Source: Haloarcula salina (GTDB lineage: Archaea; Halobacteriota; Halobacteria; Halobacteriales; Haloarculaceae). From it: DNA of 64,000 nt. A model generated the notes under the pieces. The model ran no database searches. It was not told the origin of the DNA and saw nothing but the letters and a program-made list of their open reading frames with translations. The position numbers and the translations under genes are program-made. The DNA lies in NCBI RefSeq assembly GCF_010119195.1, contig NZ_WRXL01000002.1:1-64000 (forward strand). Reading direction: 5' to 3'. Below are positions 17,478-25,032 of the stretch, one piece after another (within the stretch, counting starts at the first letter, position 1; each line of letters begins with the position of its first letter).

Positions 17478-18707
17478 ATGATTGGTAGGGGAGATATTGG
17501 TACCAGAGTTAGCAATAGTAACCAAACTAAGATTTCAGATGGCGGATTCACGGCCGACACTGAGGTACTGACGGCGGACGGTCCGATCCAGGTGGCGGAA
17601 CTCGGAACAACCGACCGTGTCCTCGCACTCAATCCGACGACGAAAGTGGTGAAGCCAAAGTCGGTCGTCGATGTGATGGTACTCAACCCACCAGAAGAAA
17701 TAATCAGTATCAAGATAAGACGGTCTGATATTCGAGTACTTCCAGATCATCAGATACCATACACGACAAAAGGAATTTCGTATCCACGGTTCACTCGTGC
17801 GGCGGAGCTGCTCGACCGAGAGTACTATCGATTCATCAATAGTTGGCGGGATCTGGATGGCACCAGACTGCCACAGGTCGATATCACAGATATCGTTTCG
17901 GAGTTTGAGGCCTGTGTCGCCTTCGACTGTCACGGCCACACCGTGCGGCGGATACTCCCGGACGGATGTGAGCCCTGCCGTCGAAATAGCCACTATGGCT
18001 ACTTCTTCGATAAGGAGACGTTCCAAACGTACCAGAACGAACTAGAGGCCCTCGGTGAATCCGTAGAAATCCATGCGGGACGAAACCACTGGAGACGTCC
18101 GTATCGCTTTGATGGTGACGACTTTATCGAATTTCTTGGATGGTACATCACCGAGGGGTCCGTCACATGGAGGCGAACAAACTCAGCGACGATCCAAATC
18201 GCTCAAAAGACACCGGAGCATCGTGAACAAATTGAAAATCTCCTCGAGCGGATGGGGTTGTCGGAGTACAGTGATGACCGATCTTTCAGTTTCAGTTCGA
18301 CGATCTATGCTGAGTTGTTGGATCAACTCTGTGGCATCGGGTCGGAGAACATGCACTTGCCTGAGTTTCTCTGGGACTGTAGTGCTGAGCAAAAGCGACT
18401 CATGCTTCGAACGCTGGTCGCCGGTGATGGACACGAACGTGGTGCTTATTCCACAGTCAGCAAGCGACTGGTCAACGACATAGTACGACTGCTCGTGGAA
18501 CTCGGAATTAAACCACAGTACCACTGGTGTCGTGATAGCTGGCGAGTGTCTCTGTCACGAATGGAAGATGGATTCAGATCTTCTCAGAATGTCTCGACCG
18601 TTCAGACTGACAATCCGGTGTATCGATTGACCATCGAAGACTTCTGTCTGATCATGGCTGGGAGAAACGGGAAATTCCAGTGGATCGGTGTTAGTAATGT
18701 GAATTAG
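17478..18707 (+). CDS. Free-standing intein-like LAGLIDADG homing endonuclease
   Basis: This 409-residue protein has intein architecture without a host protein. The splicing (Hint) N-block begins at residue 23 ('GFTADTEVLTADG'), block B has His91 ('VLPDHQI'), DOD endonuclease motifs lie near 215-228 ('FLGWYITEGSV') and 305-318 ('LVAGDGHERG'), and the C-block ends 'GRNGKFQWIGVSN' at 407, followed by Val-Asn and a stop. The usual first Cys or Ser is Gly23, the penultimate His is Ser406, and the next residue is Val rather than Cys, Ser or Thr. It should therefore not splice. A zinc-like Cys pair ('CEPCRR') lies between. It probably acts as a selfish DNA endonuclease. The function is inferred from the family. 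Confidence 0.85.
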   Translation: MIGRGDIGTRVSNSNQTKISDGGFTADTEVLTADGPIQVAELGTTDRVLALNPTTKVVKPKSVVDVMVLNPPEEIISIKIRRSDIRVLPDHQIPYTTKGISYPRFTRAAELLDREYYRFINSWRDLDGTRLPQVDITDIVSEFEACVAFDCHGHTVRRILPDGCEPCRRNSHYGYFFDKETFQTYQNELEALGESVEIHAGRNHWRRPYRFDGDDFIEFLGWYITEGSVTWRRTNSATIQIAQKTPEHREQIENLLERMGLSEYSDDRSFSFSSTIYAELLDQLCGIGSENMHLPEFLWDCSAEQKRLMLRTLVAGDGHERGAYSTVSKRLVNDIVRLLVELGIKPQYHWCRDSWRVSLSRMEDGFRSSQNVSTVQTDNPVYRLTIEDFCLIMAGRNGKFQWIGVSNVN

Positions 18708-18809
18708 CGGTCTGGCTTGCCTCGTATTGATGTCCATCTGAACCGCTCAGTCGTCACCGTCTCGGGGACGAGCGAGAACGTGACCGTGACGCTGGAGGAG
18801 CGTCGATGA
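18708..18809 (+). pseudogene. C-terminal remnant of an interrupted gene
   Basis: After the homing-endonuclease stop, the same frame stays open for 33 codons and ends at 18807-18809. The last part reads like a true beta-rich C-terminus ('VVTVSGTSENVTVTLEERR'), with haloarchaeal codon use. No start codon is available, so this is the tail of a gene cut by the left-hand island. Its stop is one base from the stop of the convergent small membrane gene. The position fits a lost member of the pseudopilin-like cluster that follows. Identity is inferred. Confidence 0.6.
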
Positions 18810-18810
18810 C

Positions 18811-19020
18811 TCACTCGGACAGGACAACGACGAGCGCCGCGCCGAGGACGCCGAGCGCGCCGAAGGCGACGCCGAACCCCACGAAGACCCACACCAGTGC
18901 GCCGGTGAATCCGGGGACGCCGGACGGTGCGGCGACGCTGACGAAGCCCGCGACGGCGAAACACAGTACGGCGACGAAGCCGCCGACGAACAGCAGGTCG
19001 CCGGGGTCGAGTGACTGCAC
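18811..19020 (-). CDS. Small membrane protein of the pilin-like cluster
   Basis: This 69-residue protein begins at a GTG giving MQSLDPGDLL and has two transmembrane helices ('FVGGFVAVLCFAVAGFVSV' and 'ALVWVFVGFGVAFGALGVLG'). The frame is open further upstream, but that part is antisense to the pseudopilin gene and Ser/Arg rich. Only 16 bases separate its GTG from the divergent GTG at 19037. The family has no named function. It is usually found next to these pseudopilin-like genes. Confidence 0.6.
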   Translation of the reverse strand: MQSLDPGDLLFVGGFVAVLCFAVAGFVSVAAPSGVPGFTGALVWVFVGFGVAFGALGVLGAALVVVLSE

Positions 19021-19036
19021 GCTCGCGCCTCCGAGT

Positions 19037-19732
19037 GTGACGGCGAAAAAGCCCGCGGACCGCCGTGGCCAGACCTCACTTCCCGCGCTCGGTGTCGCGC
19101 TCGTCCTGTTGACTATCGTCACCGGCCTGGGCGTCGCGATGGCCGACACCGCCATCGCCGGGGCGGACCGGACGCCGAACGAGCGGCGAGTCGCGGCCGC
19201 CGTCGCAGACCGCCTCGTCGCGGCCGACGGGCCCCTCACGGTTCGCGAGAACGTCCTCAATCGCTCGCGTGTCGACGCATTCGATCGGGCGGCGCTCGAA
19301 CGCACCGCGCCTGCGGCCAGCGAGTACGCAGTCACCGTTTCTCTGGGCGGGACCGAACTCGCGAGGAGCGGCACGCCGCGGGGCGGAACCCGGATCAGTC
19401 GCGTCGTCTTGGTCGAGTCGAGTGAGCGACGGACGCTCGCGCCGGACCGTTCGAGCGGCGGAGCGGTGACGCTCCCCCGACGAAGCGCGAACGCGACGGT
19501 GACCGTCGACCCGCCGCCCGGAACGACCGTCTGGGCGGTCCGCGCCAACGACCGGACCGTCCTCTACAACCGGAGCGGTCTGAACGGGACGTTCGATGTC
19601 TCGCTGAACCCCTACGAGACGACGCGGCTCCGCTTCCAGCACGCCGGCCCGTTGTCGCCCGGAAACGCGACAGTCGGCTACGACGCGACGCGAGCGACCA
19701 AGGCGACGCTGGTGGTGACCGTCGATGCGTAG
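19037..19732 (+). CDS. Pseudopilin-like secreted protein (DUF7263-like)
   Basis: This protein of about 231 residues starts at a GTG giving MTAKKPADRRGQTSL. The N-terminus is type IV pilin-like: a basic 'ADRRGQTSLP' is followed by one hydrophobic helix ('ALGVALVLLTIVTGLGVAMA', residues about 17-36). The rest is an extracellular beta-rich domain with repeated 'NATVTV' and 'FDVSLNPYETTRLRF' strands. The frame extends 77 codons upstream, but that segment is a Thr/Pro shadow of the divergent gene. It heads a three-gene operon whose next start overlaps its end by eight bases. Family number is from memory of haloarchaeal annotation. Confidence 0.72.
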   Translation: MTAKKPADRRGQTSLPALGVALVLLTIVTGLGVAMADTAIAGADRTPNERRVAAAVADRLVAADGPLTVRENVLNRSRVDAFDRAALERTAPAASEYAVTVSLGGTELARSGTPRGGTRISRVVLVESSERRTLAPDRSSGGAVTLPRRSANATVTVDPPPGTTVWAVRANDRTVLYNRSGLNGTFDVSLNPYETTRLRFQHAGPLSPGNATVGYDATRATKATLVVTVDA

Positions 19733-20129
19733 GGCCCAACTCCCGCTCTCGCTCGTGGAGGTCGCCGTCGGGACGACGCTGATACTCGGTGTGGCTCTGG
19801 GGTTCGCGCTGGGCACGCCAGCGCCGGATCGACAGGAACCGCAACTCGACGCCTACGCCGCCGACACGGCAGCCGTCCTCGCGAACGACGCGCCGCGACA
19901 CGACGGCGCGACGCGGTTGCAGGAGGTCGTTTCGAGTCAGGGGGCGTTCGACCGCGAGCGAGACGCGCTGGAGCGCCGCGTCGCGCGGATCCTCCCGGCG
20001 AACGTCCTCTTTCGGGTCGAGACGCCCCACGGAACCGTCGGGACGCCGACGCCGCGGCGGGTCACTACCGGCGTCGCGACGGTCCCGACCGGCTACGGAC
20101 GCGTCCGGATCACGGTGTGGTACGCGTGA
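19725..20129 (+). CDS. Pseudopilin-like protein (DUF7262-like)
   Basis: This 134-residue protein has the short basic head 'MRRAQLPLSLVEVAVG' and a single hydrophobic helix (about 9-30), which is the class III signal pattern of archaeal pilin-like proteins. The remaining domain is hydrophilic ('APRHDGATRLQEVV', 'ILPANVLFRVETPHG'). It overlaps the gene before by eight bases and the gene after by a GTGA junction, so the three are translationally coupled. The role is presumably assembly of a surface filament or secretion structure; the ATPase of such a system is not in this window. Confidence 0.7.
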   Translation: MRRAQLPLSLVEVAVGTTLILGVALGFALGTPAPDRQEPQLDAYAADTAAVLANDAPRHDGATRLQEVVSSQGAFDRERDALERRVARILPANVLFRVETPHGTVGTPTPRRVTTGVATVPTGYGRVRITVWYA

Positions 20130-20656
20130 CCCGGCGCGGGCAGTTGGTCCTGGTCGCGGCCGTGCTCGTCGCAGTCGCGCTGGTCCCGATCCTGTTCGCG
20201 TCGATGCAACTGGGGTATCACGACGACGTGCGCGCGACCGCGGACTACGACGACCCGACCGCCGACGCGCTCCGGGTCCTCGACCGCGCGGTCGCGACGG
20301 AGAGCGCGCCGATTCCGAGACAGTTCGCCTGGGCCGCCAACGAGTCGGCGGTGACACACCTCCGAAGGGCGCTCCGGCCGCGCGTCGACCGGCTTCGAAC
20401 GTCGCGGGTCGAGGGCGGCGTGTACTACGACGTCTCCTACAACGACACCGCGGCCGGTGAGTGGGCCGCCGCCAACTGTCCCACAGGCCCCGGACGACAG
20501 TTCGGGTCGTGTCACGCCGACCGCGGCGTCGCCGTCCAGAACCGGGTCAACCGCACGCACGTCCTCGCAGTCGGGTTCGACGTGACCACCACGACCGACC
20601 GCGGCGAAACGTCGGTGACGGTGGTGCTGGAAGCGACGGGTCGATCGAAGTGGTGA
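20126..20656 (+). CDS. Pseudopilin-like protein (DUF7261-like)
   Basis: This 176-residue protein starts at the GTG that overlaps the previous stop (GTGA); a GTG three codons upstream is also possible. The head 'TRRGQLVLVAAVLVAVALVPILFA' is a pilin-like membrane segment. The outer domain is Asp rich with a Cys pair in 'ANCPTGPG' and 'FGSCHADRG' that could form a disulfide. It is the last gene of the plus-strand cluster. The domain is known only as a haloarchaeal family without assigned function. Confidence 0.7.
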   Translation: MTRRGQLVLVAAVLVAVALVPILFASMQLGYHDDVRATADYDDPTADALRVLDRAVATESAPIPRQFAWAANESAVTHLRRALRPRVDRLRTSRVEGGVYYDVSYNDTAAGEWAAANCPTGPGRQFGSCHADRGVAVQNRVNRTHVLAVGFDVTTTTDRGETSVTVVLEATGRSKW

Positions 20657-20978
20657 GCGATTCAGTTCGTGTCGGTGGCTTTAGAACTGCTCCTGACTGG
20701 AGCGGCGAGGCCGGACCATCGCGACCCTGTATCTCATCGCATCGAAGTCTCGAACTCGCTGTCTCTGGGTTCGGTCAGCGAATTTGCGGAGACGGAACGG
20801 ACGGCAATCCTCCCAGCTTTCAGTTGCTGTTTCGACGGCGATCTACAGTGCAGTCATCCTCGAGCAGGTGTCCGACGACCCGGATATTGGCCGGATGTTT
20901 CACAGAGCGAACTCGAGTCCGTCGTGGTTGGCCAAGCAGGGCGTACCGCCGGAGACGAGTACCGACCTGAGCGCTCGC
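20657..20978. other. Intergenic stretch, nothing identified
   Basis: This 322-base region between the pseudopilin operon and the convergent zinc-ribbon gene has only short, overlapping and compositionally poor frames. No repeat or RNA feature was recognised. It could hold the transcription ends of both neighbours. Confidence 0.5.
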
Positions 20979-21800
20979 TCATTCGGCGAACACGAAGACG
21001 TGCGTGTCACACGACTCGCAGGCCAGGACCTCCGTCGGTCCGTCCGGCCCGAAGCCGCCACAGCAGGAGTCGTTGCCGACGGTGAGCGCCGAATCGCACG
21101 CCGGACAGGCCGAGAGGAACTGCCGGAGCGGGCGCGCCGCCTGACACGCGACGGGCCGCGAGAGGCCGTAGCCGGTGAGCGTCTCGATGGCGGCGACGTC
21201 GGCGAGAGCCACCGGCCGCGACAGGGTCGATGACGGTCGGTCCAGGTCGGCGCGGTCGAGCGAGTACCACGGGTCGCCCTGCCAGGTGTAGCGCTCGGCG
21301 CTGACGTTCGGCACTGCGGCTTCGAGCGCGGCTTCGAGGTCGGCGTCCCGGAGTTCGGTCATGCGGTCGCGCCACGCGGCGCGGAAGTCGTCGTCGAGTC
21401 GGATTTCCGCCTCGCCATGGACGATGCCGGCGTCGATCAGCGCGCCGAGGACGGCCTCGCCGTCGGCGCCGGACGCCACGGCGCTCACGTCGTCGCCTCC
21501 CTCGGTCGGCGGCGTCTCCGGTCCGGCGTGCCCCGCGTCGATCGGAAGCCGTGCGACTACGGCGGGTCCGATCCGCGGCGTGTACGGCACGACGTAGCCG
21601 CGACTCGTGATCAGTGCGAGCCCGACGAGCGCGAGTGCCGCGCCCGCAGGCGGCGACAGCCAGGCGACCGCTGCGACCGCCAGCACGAGGATCGCGACGT
21701 TGAGGACCGTACACGGCCAACAGCGGTTCTCGCCGGTGTACTCCGGCCTGACGAGGGAGTCCGTCGCGCTCGACAGTGCCGTGCGGACGCGGTCGGTCAT
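20979..21800 (-). CDS. Membrane protein with C-terminal zinc ribbon
   Basis: This 273-residue protein has an N-terminal cytosolic stretch with a Cys pair ('NRCWPCTVLN'), one or two transmembrane segments (about 31-66), an acidic middle region and a C-terminal Cys cluster ('CPACDSAL', 'DSCCGGFG', 'LACESCDTHV', about 230-268) that fits a zinc ribbon. No known family name was recognised, although similar proteins occur widely in haloarchaea. The gene is monocistronic. The ATG is followed by a normal N-terminus, and the upstream region is AT-rich ('ATATTAAT'). Confidence 0.65.
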   Translation of the reverse strand: MTDRVRTALSSATDSLVRPEYTGENRCWPCTVLNVAILVLAVAAVAWLSPPAGAALALVGLALITSRGYVVPYTPRIGPAVVARLPIDAGHAGPETPPTEGGDDVSAVASGADGEAVLGALIDAGIVHGEAEIRLDDDFRAAWRDRMTELRDADLEAALEAAVPNVSAERYTWQGDPWYSLDRADLDRPSSTLSRPVALADVAAIETLTGYGLSRPVACQAARPLRQFLSACPACDSALTVGNDSCCGGFGPDGPTEVLACESCDTHVFVFAE

Positions 21801-22249
21801 GGGTATCGGTGGGAAACCGCCGTATCAATATTAATCCTCGGAGGCGGCCGCGACGGACACCGTACCGCCAGCCACCGAGCGTGCGGAGTCCGAAATCGAA
21901 CAGTCGACAGCGATAGGACTGTCTTTCAACTCTCTTTAGTCCGTGATTATCTACATACTCTTCAAGTAAGATGTCGGAGTTTGAATACTAATCTCGTATG
22001 TGAGACTATAGAACCAGAAGTGGATCTAATGTCGATATTTATGGGTCGTAAAGAGACATATTACAGAACCTGGAGGAGTTTGTTGTATCGTCCGTCGGTT
22101 CTCGGACCGTCAGCCCGCCTGTCAGCAACCCGAGCGCGCCCCGCTCAACTGAACTGAGTCATCCGGTCGGCCTCTCAGACCCAGACGTACGATGTTGACA
22201 CGTAGCAAAGACGCTAAGACGCTCGCCCCCCATCACGTGGGTAACGACG
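21801..22249. other. Intergenic stretch, promoters only
   Basis: This 449-base gap lies between divergent genes. It is locally AT-rich at 21825-21835 and at 21940-22040, where promoters for both genes may lie. No credible ORF, hairpin or RNA gene was seen. Confidence 0.5.
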
Positions 22250-23047
22250 ATGGTTCCGGACGACAGCGTACACGAGGACTGTCAGTTCCTGACGGGGTCG
22301 CCACAGCGCTTCGCCGTGCTGGCGCGACTCTACGACAGTCCGGCCAGACCGACCGACGTATGCGACTCGGTGGACGCGACGCGGACGACGGTCCAGCGGA
22401 TCCTCGCGGGGTTCTCCGAGCGACGGTGGGTGGTCAAGCGAGACGGGGAGTACTGCCTCACGGTGACCGGCCGGCGGGTCCACGACCGCTACCGGGACCT
22501 GCTGACGGAACTCGAACGCGCCCGTGCGGTCGGTCCGCTGGCGGCGCATCTCGGTCCGATCGAGGAGGACGTCCCGGCGGCGCTGCTGGACCCGGACTCG
22601 CTGACGGTGAGTTCCGAGCAGAGCCCGCTCGCGAGCGTTCGGCGGTTCACCGAGTGGCTGCGCGACGTCGACGGCGACGTTCAGGCGATCTCACCCATCG
22701 TCACGTCGGTGTTCAACGAGGTGGCGGCGGACCTCCTCGAATCCGAGATTCGGATCGAATTCATCATCGACCACGGCGTGCTCGAACGGTCGGCGACCGA
22801 CTTTCCGACCGCGCTGGAACGCAGTCTCGAACACGAGTACATCACCACCTACGTCCACGAGGCGCCGCTCGATATCGGCCTCGCGCTCGACGCGTCGCGG
22901 GTCTGTCTGGCGGCGTACGACGATCGGAACAACGTCCGCGCGATCGCGGAGTCCGACGAACCCGCCGTCTACGAGTGGGCGGAGTCGGTGTTCGATCACT
23001 ATCTGGAGCGCTCGGACCCGCTCGAAGCGGCGGTCTCGACGTCGTGA
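22250..23047 (+). CDS. HTH regulator with FilR1-like domain
   Basis: This 265-residue protein has a winged-helix DNA-binding domain (about 15-75, 'RFAVLARLYDSPARPTDVCDSVDATRTTVQRIL'-type in segments 'VCDSVDATRTTVQRI') and a longer C-terminal domain (about 90-260) with 'SPIVTSVFNEVAADLLES', 'IIDHGVLERS' and 'LDIGLALDASRVCLAAYDD', matching the methanogen FilR1-like (DUF1724) ligand domain. Many haloarchaeal paralogues exist. Ligand and targets are unknown. It is followed by an inverted-repeat region that may be its own or a neighbour's operator. Confidence 0.8.
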   Translation: MVPDDSVHEDCQFLTGSPQRFAVLARLYDSPARPTDVCDSVDATRTTVQRILAGFSERRWVVKRDGEYCLTVTGRRVHDRYRDLLTELERARAVGPLAAHLGPIEEDVPAALLDPDSLTVSSEQSPLASVRRFTEWLRDVDGDVQAISPIVTSVFNEVAADLLESEIRIEFIIDHGVLERSATDFPTALERSLEHEYITTYVHEAPLDIGLALDASRVCLAAYDDRNNVRAIAESDEPAVYEWAESVFDHYLERSDPLEAAVSTS

Positions 23048-23386
23048 GCGGTCGTCACCGCCGACGACGGTCCGCCGCAGTCGCTGTCTGACAGTGTCTC
23101 GTGGAAGGGCCGAAGCGAGTGCCGGTCGCGGCGTCGACGGCCAAGCACTCTCTGGAGGGCGGGATGGCGTATCCCCGGACCAGTATAGTTCAGTGAGGCA
23201 GGTATACTTATCCGCTGTTAACTGTCTCCGACCCAGATACGTGTTACAGGGGCTGTAACACCAGCGAGTTCGTTCGGCAACGGCGTGGCGGGTGGCTGAT
23301 TCGCTCCCGTGTCACCTAGATCCCGCTCCGAGGGGAACTGAAAGAATGACCGACACTATAAGTGTGTGGCAAACGTTAACAGAAGT
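23048..23386. other. Regulatory intergenic stretch
   Basis: This 339-base gap contains no gene. It holds a TATA-like stretch near 23200, the perfect palindrome at 23241-23261, and TATAAG (23357-23362), which lies 25-30 bases before the ATG at 23387. The short HTH gene is therefore probably leaderless. Confidence 0.6.
23241..23261. promoter_or_regulatory. Perfect 9-bp palindrome, likely operator
   Basis: GTGTTACAG-GGG-CTGTAACAC is a perfect inverted repeat with a 3-base centre. It lies about 35 bases downstream of a TATA-like motif and about 100 bases upstream of the next TATA box. Such sites suit a dimeric winged-helix regulator, and one such gene lies on each side. Which one binds is not decided by the sequence. 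Confidence 0.55.
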
Positions 23387-23620
23387 ATGTCTCCGCCCGG
23401 ACGGGAGATTCAGTACACTGAATCGGACGTGATCGAGGTGTTCAAAGACAGGAACGATTACGCGGAGCCGCTGACAGCGTCGGAGGTCGCCGAGCGACTC
23501 GGCTGTTCGCGGCGGACCGCGCTGAACAAGCTCCACGACCTCGAATCGGAGACCGACATCACGAGCAAGAAGGTCGGCGGGCGCTCGCGCGTGTGGTGGA
23601 TCCCCGTGCGGACGGGGTGA
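23387..23620 (+). CDS. Short winged-helix transcription regulator
   Basis: This 77-residue protein is a single winged helix. It has helices 'TESDVIEVFKDR', 'TASEVAERLG' and 'CSRRTALNKLHDLES', then a wing 'ITSKKVGGRSRVWWIPV'. The ATG at 23387 is chosen over a GTG seven codons earlier because TATAAG at 23357-23362 would put the transcript start near 23385. Similar small regulators are frequent in haloarchaea. The target is unknown, but the palindrome upstream is a candidate. Confidence 0.78.
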   Translation: MSPPGREIQYTESDVIEVFKDRNDYAEPLTASEVAERLGCSRRTALNKLHDLESETDITSKKVGGRSRVWWIPVRTG

Positions 23621-23650
23621 CCGGCGGACGCAGCCGACAGCAGCACAGAC

Positions 23651-24202
23651 TCAGAACTCCCACTCCGCGGCCCGCTCGCGGGCTTCGGCCCGCGCCTGGT
23701 CCTTGATCGCTTCGATCTTCTCGGTGTCGTCGAGGAACGCCTCGACGGCGCTCTGTGCGTCGCCGGCGTCGTCCGTCGAGCCGCCGCGCTCCACCGCGTC
23801 TCGGCGGTCGGCCGGAGCCGCACGCCGCGTGCTGTCGGCGAGCGCCGGATCGCCGGCCAGCCGTTCGGCGGGCATCCCGGGCGGCACTCGGAGGTCGTCG
23901 GCACGGTGGGCCGGTTCGAGGTCGGCGGCGTCGAGCGCGTACAGCGAGACGTGGTACGGGCCGGGAACGGCGAGGTCGGCGAGCGCCGGCGGCCCGCCGC
24001 GGTCCGTGCCCGTGTGGTACGCGAGCACCGGCACGCCGTCGGCGAAGGTGACGACGCCGCGGCCCTCGGCGTCGAGCAGGAGCGTCTCCTGGGACTCGAA
24101 GACGGCGTAGCCGGTCAGTCCGCGGTCGAGCACGTCGGCCAGCACGTCTCGCGGCTCGGTGACGACGCGGGACCTGCGGAGGCGGCCGCGTGGAAGCTTC
24201 AT
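23651..24202 (-). CDS. Hypothetical partner of the MinD-like ATPase
   Basis: This 183-residue protein has an N-terminal alpha/beta region ('TGYAVFESQETLLLDAEGRGVVTFADG') and an acidic, Ala-rich helical tail ending 'QARAEARERAAEWEF'. The last four bases of the ATPase gene overlap its ATG, so the two are coupled. The N-terminal half resembles the DUF4388-like family of regulators that sense a partner, but this is weak. It may be the effector or cargo of the ParA/MinD-type ATPase. Confidence 0.55.
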   Translation of the reverse strand: MKLPRGRLRRSRVVTEPRDVLADVLDRGLTGYAVFESQETLLLDAEGRGVVTFADGVPVLAYHTGTDRGGPPALADLAVPGPYHVSLYALDAADLEPAHRADDLRVPPGMPAERLAGDPALADSTRRAAPADRRDAVERGGSTDDAGDAQSAVEAFLDDTEKIEAIKDQARAEARERAAEWEF

Positions 24203-24966
24203 AGCTGCTCCGGGACGACGGCGCTGCGGAACCGGTCGGCGGCGTCGCCGGGGGAGCCCTCGCGGACGGTGAGCGCGTCGGCGGCCCGGCGATAGGCCGC
24301 CGCGGCCGCACAGTCCGGCGCGTGGGCGAGCAGCGGTCGGCCCGCGCGGCGCGCCTCCCGCGCTCGCTCGCTCTCGGGGACCGCCGCGAGCGTCGGCCCG
24401 TCGAAGTAGCGCTCGGTCTTCTCGGCCACGCGGTCGATGGACTCAGACTCCCGGACCTTGTTGAACAGCAGGCCGGCCACGCCCGTGTCGTAGGTCGTGG
24501 CGTACTCCTGGACCTTCAGGCCGTCGGAGATCGCCGGAATCGTCGGCTGGAGGACGACCACGATGCGGTCGGCGAGCACCACGGGGAGGACGGCGGTTCG
24601 GCTGTCGAGCGCCGGCGGCGAGTCGAGCAAGATTACGTCCGTGCCCGCCGCGAGCGTCGCGACCACCTCGCGCAGTCGGTCGGGATCGGCGTCCCTGAAG
24701 CCGTCGAGGCTCGTCCCGCAGGGGACGACCGTCATCCCGAAGCGGTCGTACGTGGCCGCTTCCACGGGCGCGTCGTCGGCCAGCACGTCGTGCAGCGTCG
24801 TCTCGGCATCCGAGAGGCCGGCGTGAAAGAGCAGGTTCGCCATCCCCGTGTCGGCGTCGACCACCGTCACGTCGTACCGCTCGGAGAGCGCCATCCCGAG
24901 CGCGACGGTGCTCGTCGTCTTACCAGTGCCGCCCTTCCCACTGGCGACCGCGAACACTTCGACCAT
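24199..24966 (-). CDS. MinD/ParA-type ATPase
   Basis: This 255-residue P-loop ATPase has a deviant Walker A ('GKGGTGKTT', residues about 10-18), the 'VVDADTGMANL' box, 'VILLDSPPALD' (Walker B region) and the long C-terminal helices of the MinD family. Haloarchaea carry several such proteins with roles in positioning and cell shape; this one cannot be placed further. The C-terminal membrane-targeting helix of bacterial MinD is not obvious. The gene overlaps the following gene by four bases. Confidence 0.85.
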   Translation of the reverse strand: MVEVFAVASGKGGTGKTTSTVALGMALSERYDVTVVDADTGMANLLFHAGLSDAETTLHDVLADDAPVEAATYDRFGMTVVPCGTSLDGFRDADPDRLREVVATLAAGTDVILLDSPPALDSRTAVLPVVLADRIVVVLQPTIPAISDGLKVQEYATTYDTGVAGLLFNKVRESESIDRVAEKTERYFDGPTLAAVPESERAREARRAGRPLLAHAPDCAAAAAYRRAADALTVREGSPGDAADRFRSAVVPEQL

Positions 24967-25032
24967 TTCGAGAATATTGCGAGCCGATCGTATATAAACT
25001 TCTGGAAATTGAAGAGGGAATAAACGGACACA

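Noticed and set aside
18806-19036. N-terminal extension of the first pseudopilin-like gene
   Set aside because: The segment is Thr, Pro and Ser rich and is antisense to a small membrane gene; the GTG at 19037 gives a normal pilin-like N-terminus.
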